Shown in pieces: positions 49,829 through 62,122 of a DNA stretch of 64,000 nt. The stretch is from NCBI GenBank assembly GCA_946699065.1, contig CAMPDV010001428.1, positions 46,186 through 110,185 of the forward strand. Reading direction: 5' to 3'. Position 1 is the stretch's first letter, and each line of letters opens with the position of its first letter. This DNA is from Loxodes magnus (lineage: Eukaryota > Ciliophora > Karyorelictea > Loxodida > Loxodidae). The position numbers and the translations under genes were made by a program. The notes below the pieces were generated by a model. The model was not told where the DNA came from. It searched no databases and saw nothing but the letters and a program-made list of their open reading frames with translations.

Positions 49829-50788
49829 GAAGTAAAGTAAGAAAAGAAGATAGAATTTCAGTTTAATTGAGTATGCTTTGAGAAGTGATAAGTATTTAGA
49901 AAAGTGAAGAAGTAAAGTAAGAAAAGAAGATAGAGTTTCAGTTTTAAGGAGTATGCTTTGAGAAGTAATAAGTATTAAGAAAAGTGAGGAAGTAAAGTAA
50001 GAAAAGAAGATAGAGTTTCAGTTTTAAGGAGTATGCTTTGAGAAGTAATAAGTATTTAGAAAAGTGAAGAAGTAAAGTAAGAAAAGAAGATAGAGTTTCA
50101 GTTTTAAGGATTATGCTTTGAGAAGTAATAAGTATTTAGAAAAGTGAGGAAATAAAGTAAGAAAAAAAGATAGAGTTTCAGTTTTAAGGAGTATGCTTTG
50201 AGAAGTGATAAGTATTTAGAAAAGTGAAGAAGTAAAGTAAGAAAAGAAGATAGAGTTTCAGTTTTAAGGAGTATGCTTTGAGAAGTAATAAGTATTTAGA
50301 AAAGTGAGGAAATAAAGTAAGAAAAGAAGAAAGAGTTTAAGTTTTAAGGAGTATGCTTTGAGAAGTAATAAGTATTTAGAAAAGTGAAGGAGTGAAATAA
50401 GAAAAGAAGAAAGAGTTTAAGTTTTAAGGAGTATGCTTTGAGAAGTAATAAGTATTTAGAAAAGTGAAGAAGTAAAGTAAGAAAAGAAGATAGAGTTTCA
50501 GTTTTAAGGAGTATGCTTTGAGAAGTAATAAGTATTTAGAAAAGTGAATAAGAGAAGTAAGAAAAAAAGATAGAGTTTCAGTTTTAAGGAGTATGCTTTG
50601 AGAAGTAATAAGTATTTATAAAAGTGAAGAAGTGAAATAAGAAAAGAAGAAAGAGTTTAAGTTTTAAGGAGTATGCTTTGAGAAGTAATAAGTATTTAGA
50701 AAAGTGAAGAAGTAAAGTAAGAAAAGAAGATAGAGTTTCAGTTTTAAGGATTATGCTTTGAGAAGTAATAAGTATTTAGAAAAGTGAA

Positions 50789-52148
50789 TAAGATAAGAAA
50801 GAAAAGAAGATAGAATTTCAGTTTTAAGGAGTATGCTTTGAGAAGTAATAAGTATTTATAAAAGTGAAGAAGTAAAGTAAGAAAAGAAGATAGAGTTTCA
50901 GTTTTAAGGAGTATGCTTTGAGAAGTAATAAGTATTTATAAAAGTGAAGAAGTAAAGTAAGAAAAGAAGATAGAGTTTCAGTTTTAAGGAGTATGCTTTG
51001 AGAAGTAATAAGTATTAAGAAAAGTGAGGAAGTAAAGTAAGAAAAGAAGATAGAGTTTCAGTTTTAAGGAGTATGCTTTGAGAAGTAATAAGTATTTAGA
51101 AAAGTGAAGGAGTGAAATAAGAAAAGAAGAAAGAGTTTCAGTTTTAAGGAGTATGCTTTGAGAAGTAATAAGTATTTAGAAAAGTGAATAAGATAAGAAA
51201 GAAAAGAAGAAAGAATTTAAGTTTTAAGGAGTATGCTTTGAGAAGTAATAAGTATTTAGAAAAGTGAAGAAGTAAAGTAAGAAAAGAAGATAGAGTTTTA
51301 GTTTTAAGGAGTATGCTTTGAGAAGTAATAAGTATTTAGAAAAGTGAAGAAGTAAAGTAAGAAAAGAAGATAGAGTTTCAGTTTTAAGGAGTATGCTTTG
51401 AGAAGTGATAAGTATTTAGAAAAGTGAATAAGAGAAATAAGAAAAGAAGAAAGAGTTTCAGTTTTAAGGATTATGCTTTGAGAAGTAATAAGTATTTATA
51501 AAAGTGAAGAAGTGAAGTAAGAAAAGAAGATAGAGTTTCAGTTTTAAGGAGTATGCTTTGAGAAGTAATAAGTATTTAGAAAAGTGAAGGAGTGAAATAA
51601 GAAAAGAAGAAAGAGTTTAAGTTTTAAGGAGTATGCTTTGAGAAGTAATAAGTATTTATAAAAGTGAAGAAGTAAAGTAAGAAAAGAAGATAGAGTTTCA
51701 GTTTTAAGGAGTATGCTTTGAGAAGTAATAAGTATTTAGAAAAGTGAGGAAATAAAGTAAGAAAAAAAGATAGAGTTTCAGTTTTAAGGAGTATGCTTTG
51801 AGAAGTAATAAGTATTTAGAAAAGTGAGGAAGTAAAGTAAGAAAAGAAGATAGAGTTTCAGTTTTAAGGAGTATGCTTTGAGAAGTAATAAGTATTTAGA
51901 AAAGTGAATAAGATAAGAAAGAAAAGAAGAAAGAATTTCAGTTTTAAGGAGTATGCTTTGAGAAGTGATAAGTATTTAGAAAAGTGAAGAAGTAAAGTAA
52001 GAAAAGAAGATAGAGTTTTAGTTTTAAGGATTATGCTTTGAGAAGTAATAAGTATTTAGAAAAGTGAATAAGATAAGAAAGAAAAGAAGATAGAATTTAA
52101 GTTTTAAGGAGTATGCTTTGAGAAGTAATAAGTATTTATAAAAGTGAA
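50789..52148 (+). repeat. 17-monomer module (1,360 bp), full copy 1
   Basis: In order: TAAGATAAGA with GATAGAATTT, two GAAGTAAAGT preceded by TATAAAAG, GAAGTAAAGT after TATTAAG, GGAGTGAAAT, TAAGATAAGA with GAAAGAATTT, TTTTAG monomer, GAAGTAAAGT with GTGATAAG, TAAGAGAAAT (51,429), GAAGTGAAGT, GGAGTGAAAT, GAAGTAAAGT, seven-A GAAATAAAGT, GAAGTAAAGT, TAAGATAAGA, TTTTAG monomer, TAAGATAAGA. Monomer 10 is GAAGTGAAGT here but TAAGTAAAGT in the other copies. Confidence 0.8.
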
Positions 52149-52308
52149 GAAGTAAAGTAAGAAAAGAAGATAGAATTTCAGTTTAATTGAGTATGCTTTG
52201 AGAAGTGATAAGTATTTAGAAAAGTGAAGAAGTAAAGTAAGAAAAGAAGATAGAATTTCAGTTTTAAGGAGTATGCTTTGAGAAGTAATAAGTATTTAGA
52301 AAAGTGAA

Positions 52309-52376
52309 TAAGATAAGAAAGAGTTTAAGTTTTAAGGATTATGCTTTGAGAAGTAATAAGTATTTAGAAAAGTGAA
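52309..52376 (+). repeat. 68-bp monomer (12-bp internal deletion), first
   Basis: A TAAGATAAGA monomer reads ATAAGAAAGAGTTTAAG, lacking 12 bases (AAAAGAAGAAAG) of the parent form. The parent has two AAGAAAG words 12 bases apart, so the loss is what slippage or recombination between those direct repeats would give. The monomers before it, including the CAGTTTAATTG one at 52,149, match those before 61,095. Confidence 0.9.
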
Positions 52377-52696
52377 TAAGATAAGAAAGAAAAGAAGATA
52401 GAATTTAAGTTTTAAGGAGTATGCTTTGAGAAGTAATAAGTATTTAGAAAAGTGAAGAAGTAAAGTAAGAAAAGAAGATAGAGTTTCAGTTTTAAGGAGT
52501 ATGCTTTGAGAAGTAATAAGTATTTAGAAAAGTGAAGGAGTGAAATAAGAAAAGAAGAAAGAGTTTAAGTTTTAAGGAGTATGCTTTGAGAAGTAATAAG
52601 TATTTAGAAAAGTGAAGAAGTAAAGTAAGAAAAGAAGATAGAGTTTCAGTTTTAAGGATTATGCTTTGAGAAGTAATAAGTATTTAGAAAAGTGAA

Positions 52697-54056
52697 TAAG
52701 ATAAGAAAGAAAAGAAGATAGAATTTCAGTTTTAAGGAGTATGCTTTGAGAAGTAATAAGTATTTATAAAAGTGAAGAAGTAAAGTAAGAAAAGAAGATA
52801 GAGTTTCAGTTTTAAGGAGTATGCTTTGAGAAGTAATAAGTATTTATAAAAGTGAAGAAGTAAAGTAAGAAAAGAAGATAGAGTTTCAGTTTTAAGGAGT
52901 ATGCTTTGAGAAGTAATAAGTATTAAGAAAAGTGAGGAAGTAAAGTAAGAAAAGAAGATAGAGTTTCAGTTTTAAGGAGTATGCTTTGAGAAGTAATAAG
53001 TATTTAGAAAAGTGAAGGAGTGAAATAAGAAAAGAAGAAAGAGTTTCAGTTTTAAGGAGTATGCTTTGAGAAGTAATAAGTATTTAGAAAAGTGAATAAG
53101 ATAAGAAAGAAAAGAAGAAAGAATTTAAGTTTTAAGGAGTATGCTTTGAGAAGTAATAAGTATTTAGAAAAGTGAAGAAGTAAAGTAAGAAAAGAAGATA
53201 GAGTTTTAGTTTTAAGGAGTATGCTTTGAGAAGTAATAAGTATTTAGAAAAGTGAAGAAGTAAAGTAAGAAAAGAAGATAGAGTTTCAGTTTTAAGGAGT
53301 ATGCTTTGAGAAGTGATAAGTATTTAGAAAAGTGAATAAGAGAAATAAGAAAAGAAGAAAGAGTTTCAGTTTTAAGGATTATGCTTTGAGAAGTAATAAG
53401 TATTTAGAAAAGTGAATAAGTAAAGTAAGAAAAGAAGATAGAGTTTCAGTTTTAAGGAGTATGCTTTGAGAAGTAATAAGTATTTAGAAAAGTGAAGGAG
53501 TGAAATAAGAAAAGAAGAAAGAGTTTAAGTTTTAAGGAGTATGCTTTGAGAAGTAATAAGTATTTATAAAAGTGAAGAAGTAAAGTAAGAAAAGAAGATA
53601 GAGTTTCAGTTTTAAGGAGTATGCTTTGAGAAGTAATAAGTATTTAGAAAAGTGAGGAAATAAAGTAAGAAAAAAAGATAGAGTTTCAGTTTTAAGGAGT
53701 ATGCTTTGAGAAGTAATAAGTATTTAGAAAAGTGAGGAAGTAAAGTAAGAAAAGAAGATAGAGTTTCAGTTTTAAGGAGTATGCTTTGAGAAGTAATAAG
53801 TATTTAGAAAAGTGAATAAGATAAGAAAGAAAAGAAGAAAGAATTTCAGTTTTAAGGAGTATGCTTTGAGAAGTGATAAGTATTTAGAAAAGTGAAGAAG
53901 TAAAGTAAGAAAAGAAGATAGAGTTTTAGTTTTAAGGATTATGCTTTGAGAAGTAATAAGTATTTAGAAAAGTGAATAAGATAAGAAAGAAAAGAAGATA
54001 GAATTTAAGTTTTAAGGAGTATGCTTTGAGAAGTAATAAGTATTTATAAAAGTGAA
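52697..54056 (+). repeat. 17-monomer module, full copy 2
   Basis: Same monomer order as 50,789-52,148 at offset 1,908, which is 24 monomers less the 12-bp deletion at 52,309. TAAGAGAAAT lies at 53,337. It is followed by a local 5-monomer repeat: 53,737-54,056 resembles 54,137-54,456 at offset 400. Confidence 0.8.
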
Positions 54057-54776
54057 GAAGTAAAGTAAGAAAAAAAGATAGAGTTTCAGTTTTAAGGAGT
54101 ATGCTTTGAGAAGTAATAAGTATTTAGAAAAGTGAGGAAGTAAAGTAAGAAAAGAAGATAGAGTTTCAGTTTTAAGGAGTATGCTTTGAGAAGTAATAAG
54201 TATTTAGAAAAGTGAATAAGATAAGAAAGAAAAGAAGAAAGAATTTCAGTTTTAAGGAGTATGCTTTGAGAAGTGATAAGTATTTAGAAAAGTGAAGAAG
54301 TAAAGTAAGAAAAGAAGATAGAGTTTTAGTTTTAAGGATTATGCTTTGAGAAGTAATAAGTATTTAGAAAAGTGAATAAGATAAGAAAGAAAAGAAGATA
54401 GAATTTAAGTTTTAAGGAGTATGCTTTGAGAAGTAATAAGTATTTATAAAAGTGAAGAAGTAAAGTAAGAAAAGAAGATAGAGTTTAAGTTTTAAGGAGT
54501 ATGCTTTGAGAAGTAATAAGTATTTAGAAAAGTGAAGAAGTAAAGTAAGAAAAGAAGATAGAGTTTCAGTTTTAAGGATTATGCTTTGAGAAGTAATAAG
54601 TATTTAGAAAAGTGAATAAGATAAGAAAGAAAAGAAGATAGAATTTCAGTTTTAAGGAGTATGCTTTGAGAAGTAATAAGTATTTAGAAAAGTGAAGGAG
54701 TGAAATAAGAAAAGAAGAAAGAGTTTAAGTTTTAAGGATTATGCTTTGAGAAGTAATAAGTATTTAGAAAAGTGAA

Positions 54777-54854
54777 TAAGATAAGAAAAAAGAAGAAAGA
54801 ATTTAAGTTTTAAGGAGTATGCTTTGAGAAGTAATAAGTATTTAGAAAAGTGAA
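54777..54854 (+). repeat. 78-bp monomer
   Basis: A TAAGATAAGA monomer reads ATAAGAAAAAAGAAG where the parent has ATAAGAAAGAAAAGAAG, a loss of two bases (GA). No other copy was seen, so it is either young or an assembly error in an A-rich stretch. Confidence 0.85.
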
Positions 54855-57414
54855 TAAGATAAGAAAGAAAAGAAGAAAGAATTTAAGTTTTAAGGAGTAT
54901 GCTTTGAGAAGTAATAAGTATTTAGAAAAGTGAAGAAGTAAAGTAAGAAAAGAAGATAGAGTTTCAGTTTTAAGGATTATGCTTTGAGAAGTAATAAGTA
55001 TTTAGAAAAGTGAGGAAGATAAGAAAGAAAAGAAGATAGAGTTTAAGTTTTAAGGAGTATGCTTTGAGAAGTAATAAGTATTTAGAAAAGTGAAGGAGTG
55101 AAATAAGAAAAGAAGAAAGAGTTTAAGTTTTAAGGATTATGCTTTGAGAAGTAATAAGTATTTAGAAAAGTGAAGAAGTAAAGTAAGAAAAGAAGATAGA
55201 GTTTCAGTTTTAAGGATTATGCTTTGAGAAGTAATAAGTATTTATAAAAGTGAAGAAGTAAAGTAAGAAAAGAAGATAGAGTTTCAGTTTTAAGGATTAT
55301 GCTTTGAGAAGTAATAAGTATTTAGAAAAGTGAGGAAATAAAGTAAGAAAAAAAGATAGAGTTTAAGTTTTAAGGATTATGCTTTGAGAAGTAATAAGTA
55401 TTTAGAAAAGTGAATAAGATAAGAAAGAAAAGAAGATAGAATTTAAGTTTTAAGGAGTATGCTTTGAGAAGTAATAAGTATTTAGAAAAGTGAAGGAGTG
55501 AAATAAGAAAAGAAGAAAGAGTTTCAGTTTTAATGAGTATGCTTTGAGAAGTAATAAGTATTTAGAAAAGTGAGGAAGTAAAGTAAGAAAAGAAGATAGA
55601 GTTTCAGTTTTAAGGATTATGCTTTGAGAAGTAATAAGTATTTAGAAAAGTGAATAAGATAAGAAAGAAAAGAAGAAAGAATTTAAGTTTTAAGGAGTAT
55701 GCTTTGAGAAGTAATAAGTATTTAGAAAAGTGAAGAAGTAAAGTAAGAAAAGAAGATAGAGTTTTAGTTTTAAGGAGTATGCTTTGAGAAGTAATAAGTA
55801 TTTAGAAAAGTGAGGAAATAAAGTAAGAAAAGAAGAAAGAGTTTAAGTTTTAAGGAGTATGCTTTGAGAAGTAATAAGTATTTAGAAAAGTGAAGGAGTG
55901 AAATAAGAAAAGAAGATAGAATTTAAGTTTTAAGGAGTATGCTTTGAGAAGTAATAAGTATTTAGAAAAGTGAATAAGATAAGAAAGAAAAGAAGATAGA
56001 GTTTTAGTTTTAAGGATTATGCTTTGAGAAGTAATAAGTATTTAGAAAAGTGAAGAAGTAAAGTAAGAAAAGAAGATAGAGTTTCAGTTTTAAGGAGTAT
56101 GCTTTGAGAAGTAATAAGTATTTAGAAAAGTGAAGTAGTGAAGTAAGAAAAGAAGATAGAGTTTAAGTTTTAAGGATTATGCTTTGAGAAGTAATAAGTA
56201 TTTAGAAAAGTGAATAAGATAAGAAAGAAAAGAAGATAGAATTTAAGTTTTAAGGAGTATGCTTTGAGAAGTAATAAGTATTTAGAAAAGTGAATAAGAT
56301 AAGAAAGAAAAGAAGATAGAATTTCAGTTTTAAGGAGTATGCTTTGAGAAGTAATAAGTATTTAGAAAAGTGAGGAAATAAAGTAAGAAAAGAAGAAAGA
56401 GTTTAAGTTTTAAGGAGTATGCTTTGAGAAGTAATAAGTATTTAGAAAAGTGAATAAGTAAAGTAAGAAAAGAAGATAGAGTTTAAGTTTTAAGGAGTAT
56501 GCTTTGAGAAGTAATAAGTATTTAGAAAAGTGAAGAAGTAAAGTAAGAAAAGAAGATAGAGTTTCAGTTTTAAGGATTATGCTTTGAGAAGTAATAAGTA
56601 TTTAGAAAAGTGAATAAGATAAGAAAGAAAAGAAGATAGAATTTCAGTTTTAAGGAGTATGCTTTGAGAAGTAATAAGTATTTAGAAAAGTGAAGGAGTG
56701 AAATAAGAAAAGAAGAAAGAGTTTAAGTTTTAAGGATTATGCTTTGAGAAGTAATAAGTATTTAGAAAAGTGAATAAGAGAAGTAAGAAAAGAAGATAGA
56801 GTTTCAGTTTTAAGGATTATGCTTTGAGAAGTAATAAGTATTTAGAAAAGTGAGGAAATAAAGTAAGAAAAAAAGATAGAGTTTCAGTTTTAAGGAGTAT
56901 GCTTTGAGAAGTGATAAGTATTTAGAAAAGTGAAGAAGTAAAGTAAGAAAAGAAGATAGAGTTTCAGTTTTAAGGAGTATGCTTTGAGAAGTAATAAGTA
57001 TTTAGAAAAGTGAGGAAATAAAGTAAGAAAAGAAGAAAGAGTTTAAGTTTTAAGGAGTATGCTTTGAGAAGTAATAAGTATTTAGAAAAGTGAAGGAGTG
57101 AAATAAGAAAAGAAGAAAGAGTTTAAGTTTTAAGGAGTATGCTTTGAGAAGTAATAAGTATTTAGAAAAGTGAAGAAGTAAAGTAAGAAAAGAAGATAGA
57201 GTTTCAGTTTTAAGGAGTATGCTTTGAGAAGTAATAAGTATTTAGAAAAGTGAAGGAGTGAAATAAGAAAAGAAGAAAGAGTTTAAGTTTTAAGGAGTAT
57301 GCTTTGAGAAGTAATAAGTATTTAGAAAAGTGAAGAAGTAAAGTAAGAAAAGAAGATAGAGTTTCAGTTTTAAGGATTATGCTTTGAGAAGTAATAAGTA
57401 TTTAGAAAAGTGAA

Positions 57415-58774
57415 TAAGATAAGAAAGAAAAGAAGATAGAATTTCAGTTTTAAGGAGTATGCTTTGAGAAGTAATAAGTATTTATAAAAGTGAAGAAGTA
57501 AAGTAAGAAAAGAAGATAGAGTTTCAGTTTTAAGGAGTATGCTTTGAGAAGTAATAAGTATTTATAAAAGTGAAGAAGTAAAGTAAGAAAAGAAGATAGA
57601 GTTTCAGTTTTAAGGAGTATGCTTTGAGAAGTAATAAGTATTAAGAAAAGTGAGGAAGTAAAGTAAGAAAAGAAGATAGAGTTTCAGTTTTAAGGAGTAT
57701 GCTTTGAGAAGTAATAAGTATTTAGAAAAGTGAAGGAGTGAAATAAGAAAAGAAGAAAGAGTTTCAGTTTTAAGGAGTATGCTTTGAGAAGTAATAAGTA
57801 TTTAGAAAAGTGAATAAGATAAGAAAGAAAAGAAGAAAGAATTTAAGTTTTAAGGAGTATGCTTTGAGAAGTAATAAGTATTTAGAAAAGTGAAGAAGTA
57901 AAGTAAGAAAAGAAGATAGAGTTTTAGTTTTAAGGAGTATGCTTTGAGAAGTAATAAGTATTTAGAAAAGTGAAGAAGTAAAGTAAGAAAAGAAGATAGA
58001 GTTTCAGTTTTAAGGAGTATGCTTTGAGAAGTGATAAGTATTTAGAAAAGTGAATAAGAGAAATAAGAAAAGAAGAAAGAGTTTCAGTTTTAAGGATTAT
58101 GCTTTGAGAAGTAATAAGTATTTAGAAAAGTGAATAAGTAAAGTAAGAAAAGAAGATAGAGTTTCAGTTTTAAGGAGTATGCTTTGAGAAGTAATAAGTA
58201 TTTAGAAAAGTGAAGGAGTGAAATAAGAAAAGAAGAAAGAGTTTAAGTTTTAAGGAGTATGCTTTGAGAAGTAATAAGTATTTATAAAAGTGAAGAAGTA
58301 AAGTAAGAAAAGAAGATAGAGTTTCAGTTTTAAGGAGTATGCTTTGAGAAGTAATAAGTATTTAGAAAAGTGAGGAAATAAAGTAAGAAAAAAAGATAGA
58401 GTTTCAGTTTTAAGGAGTATGCTTTGAGAAGTAATAAGTATTTAGAAAAGTGAGGAAGTAAAGTAAGAAAAGAAGATAGAGTTTCAGTTTTAAGGAGTAT
58501 GCTTTGAGAAGTAATAAGTATTTAGAAAAGTGAATAAGATAAGAAAGAAAAGAAGAAAGAATTTCAGTTTTAAGGAGTATGCTTTGAGAAGTGATAAGTA
58601 TTTAGAAAAGTGAAGAAGTAAAGTAAGAAAAGAAGATAGAGTTTTAGTTTTAAGGATTATGCTTTGAGAAGTAATAAGTATTTAGAAAAGTGAATAAGAT
58701 AAGAAAGAAAAGAAGATAGAATTTAAGTTTTAAGGAGTATGCTTTGAGAAGTAATAAGTATTTATAAAAGTGAA
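57415..58774 (+). repeat. 17-monomer module, full copy 3
   Basis: Same order again, 4,718 bases after copy 2 (59 monomers less the 2-bp deletion at 54,777), with TAAGAGAAAT at 58,055. The stretch 58,615-59,094 continues to match 54,297-54,776 (offset 4,318), while its left flank matches 46.9 kb. Confidence 0.8.
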
Positions 58775-61094
58775 GAAGTAAAGTAAGAAAAGAAGATAGA
58801 GTTTAAGTTTTAAGGAGTATGCTTTGAGAAGTAATAAGTATTTAGAAAAGTGAAGAAGTAAAGTAAGAAAAGAAGATAGAGTTTCAGTTTTAAGGATTAT
58901 GCTTTGAGAAGTAATAAGTATTTAGAAAAGTGAATAAGATAAGAAAGAAAAGAAGATAGAATTTCAGTTTTAAGGAGTATGCTTTGAGAAGTAATAAGTA
59001 TTTAGAAAAGTGAAGGAGTGAAATAAGAAAAGAAGAAAGAGTTTAAGTTTTAAGGATTATGCTTTGAGAAGTAATAAGTATTTAGAAAAGTGAATAAGAG
59101 AAGTAAGAAAAAAAGATAGAGTTTCAGTTTTAAGGAGTATGCTTTGAGAAGTAATAAGTATTTATAAAAGTGAGGAAATAAAGTAAGAAAAAAAGATAGA
59201 GTTTCAGTTTTAAGGAGTATGCTTTGAGAAGTAATAAGTATTTAGAAAAGTGAAGAAGTAAAGTAAGAAAAGAAGATAGAGTTTCAGTTTTAAGGATTAT
59301 GCTTTGAGAAGTAATAAGTATTTAGAAAAGTGAATAAGATAAGAAAGAAAAGAAGAAAGAATTTCAGTTTAATTGAGTATGCTTTGAGAAGTGATAAGTA
59401 TTTAGAAAAGTGAAGAAGTAAAGTAAGAAAAGAAGATAGAGTTTCAGTTTTAAGGAGTATGCTTTGAGAAGTAATAAGTATTTAGAAAAGTGAGGAAATA
59501 AAGTAAGAAAAGAAGAAAGAGTTTAAGTTTTAAGGAGTATGCTTTGAGAAGTAATAAGTATTTAGAAAAGTGAATAAGATAAGAAAGAAAAGAAGAAAGA
59601 ATTTCAGTTTAATTGAGTATGCTTTGAGAAGTGATAAGTATTTAGAAAAGTGAATAAGAGAAGTAAGAAAAAAAGATAGAGTTTCAGTTTTAAGGAGTAT
59701 GCTTTGAGAAGTAATAAGTATTTATAAAAGTGAGGAAATAAAGTAAGAAAAAAAGATAGAGTTTCAGTTTTAAGGAGTATGCTTTGAGAAGTAATAAGTA
59801 TTTAGAAAAGTGAAGGAGTGAAATAAGAAAAGAAGAAAGAGTTTAAGTTTTAAGGATTATGCTTTGAGAAGTAATAAGTATTTAGAAAAGTGAATAAGAG
59901 AAGTAAGAAAAAAAGATAGAGTTTCAGTTTTAAGGAGTATGCTTTGAGAAGTAATAAGTATTTATAAAAGTGAAGAAGTAAAGTAAGAAAAGAAGATAGA
60001 GTTTCAGTTTTAAGGATTATGCTTTGAGAAGTAATAAGTATTTAGAAAAGTGAGGAAATAAAGTAAGAAAAGAAGATAGAGTTTCAGTTTTAAGGAGTAT
60101 GCTTTGAGAAGTAATAAGTATTAAGAAAAGTGAGGAAGTAAAGTAAGAAAAGAAGATAGAGTTTCAGTTTTAAGGAGTATGCTTTGAGAAGTAATAAGTA
60201 TTTATAAAAGTGAAGAAGTAAAGTAAGAAAAGAAGATAGAGTTTCAGTTTTAAGGAGTATGCTTTGAGAAGTAATAAGTATTTAGAAAAGTGAGGAAATA
60301 AAGTAAGAAAAGAAGATAGAGTTTCAGTTTTAAGGAGTATGCTTTGAGAAGTAATAAGTATTTAGAAAAGTTAATAAGAGAAGTAAGAAAAAAAGATAGA
60401 GTTTCAGTTTTAAGGAGTATGCTTTGAGAAGTAATAAGTATTTATAAAAGTGAAGAAGTAAAGTAAGAAAAGAAGATAGAGTTTCAGTTTTAAGGAGTAT
60501 GCTTTGAGAAGTAATAAGTATTTAGAAAAGTGAGGAAATAAAGTAAGAAAAAAAGATAGAGTTTCAGTTTTAAGGAGTATGCTTTGAGAAGTAATAAGTA
60601 TTTAGAAAAGTGAGGAAGTAAAGTAAGAAAAGAAGATAGAGTTTCAGTTTTAAGGATTATGCTTTGAGAAGTAATAAGTATTTAGAAAAGTGAATAAGAT
60701 AAGAAAGAAAAGAAGAAAGTATTTAAGTTTTAAGGAGTATGCTTTGAGAAGTAATAAGTATTTAGAAAAGTGAAGAAGTAAAGTAAGAAAAGAAGATAGA
60801 GTTTTAGTTTTAAGGAGTATGCTTTGAGAAGTGATAAGTATTTAGAAAAGTGAAGAAGTAAAGTAAGAAAAGAAGATAGAGTTTCAGTTTTAAGGAGTAT
60901 GCTTTGAGAAGTGATAAGTATTTAGAAAAGTGAAGAAGTAAAGTAAGAAAAGAAGATAGAATTTCAGTTTAATTGAGTATGCTTTGAGAAGTGATAAGTA
61001 TTTAGAAAAGTGAAGAAGTAAAGTAAGAAAAGAAGATAGAATTTCAGTTTTAAGGAGTATGCTTTGAGAAGTAATAAGTATTTAGAAAAGTGAA

Positions 61095-61162
61095 TAAGAT
61101 AAGAAAGAGTTTAAGTTTTAAGGATTATGCTTTGAGAAGTAATAAGTATTTAGAAAAGTGAA
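61095..61162 (+). repeat. 68-bp monomer, second; start of 13-monomer unit
   Basis: Identical 12-bp deletion to 52,309. It heads the unit 61,095-62,122 (13 monomers, 1,028 bp), which is the 17-monomer unit that follows minus about four monomers (62,431-62,750). Confidence 0.9.
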
Positions 61163-62122
61163 TAAGATAAGAAAGAAAAGAAGATAGAATTTAAGTTTTA
61201 AGGAGTATGCTTTGAGAAGTAATAAGTATTTAGAAAAGTGAAGAAGTGAAGTAAGAAAAGAAGATAGAGTTTTAGTTTTAAGGATTATGCTTTGAGAAGT
61301 AATAAGTATTTAGAAAAGTGAAGAAGTAAAGTAAGAAAAGAAGATAGAGTTTCAGTTTTAAGGAGTATGCTTTGAGAAGTAATAAGTATTTATAAAAGTG
61401 AAGAAGTAAAGTAAGAAAAGAAGATAGAGTTTCAGTTTTAAGGAGTATGCTTTGAGAAGTAATAAGTATTTAGAAAAGTGAAGGAGTGAAATAAGAAAAG
61501 AAGAAAGAATTTAAGTTTTAAGGATTATGCTTTGAGAAGTAATAAGTATTTATAAAAGTGAAGAAGTAAAGTAAGAAAAGAAGATAGAGTTTTAGTTTTA
61601 AGGAGTATGCTTTGAGAAGTAATAAGTATTTAGAAAAGTGAAGAAGTAAAGTAAGAAAAGAAGATAGAGTTTCAGTTTTAAGGATTATGCTTTGAGAAGT
61701 AATAAGTATTTATAAAAGTGAAGAAGTAAAGTAAGAAAAAAAGATAGAGTTTCAGTTTTAAGGAGTATGCTTTGAGAAGTAATAAGTATTAAGAAAAGTG
61801 AGGAAGTAAAGTAAGAAAAGAAGATAGAGTTTCAGTTTTAAGGAGTATGCTTTGAGAAGTAATAAGTATTTAGAAAAGTGAAGGAGTGAAATAAGAAAAG
61901 AAGAAAGAGTTTAAGTTTTAAGGAGTATGCTTTGAGAAGTGATAAGTATTTAGAAAAGTGAAGTAGTGAAGTAAGAAAAGAAGATAGAGTTTCAGTTTTA
62001 AGGAGTATGCTTTGAGAAGTAATAAGTATTAAGAAAAGTGAGGAAGTAAAGTAAGAAAAGAAGATAGAGTTTCAGTTTTAAGGAGTATGCTTTGAGAAGT
62101 AATAAGTATTTAGAAAAGTGAA

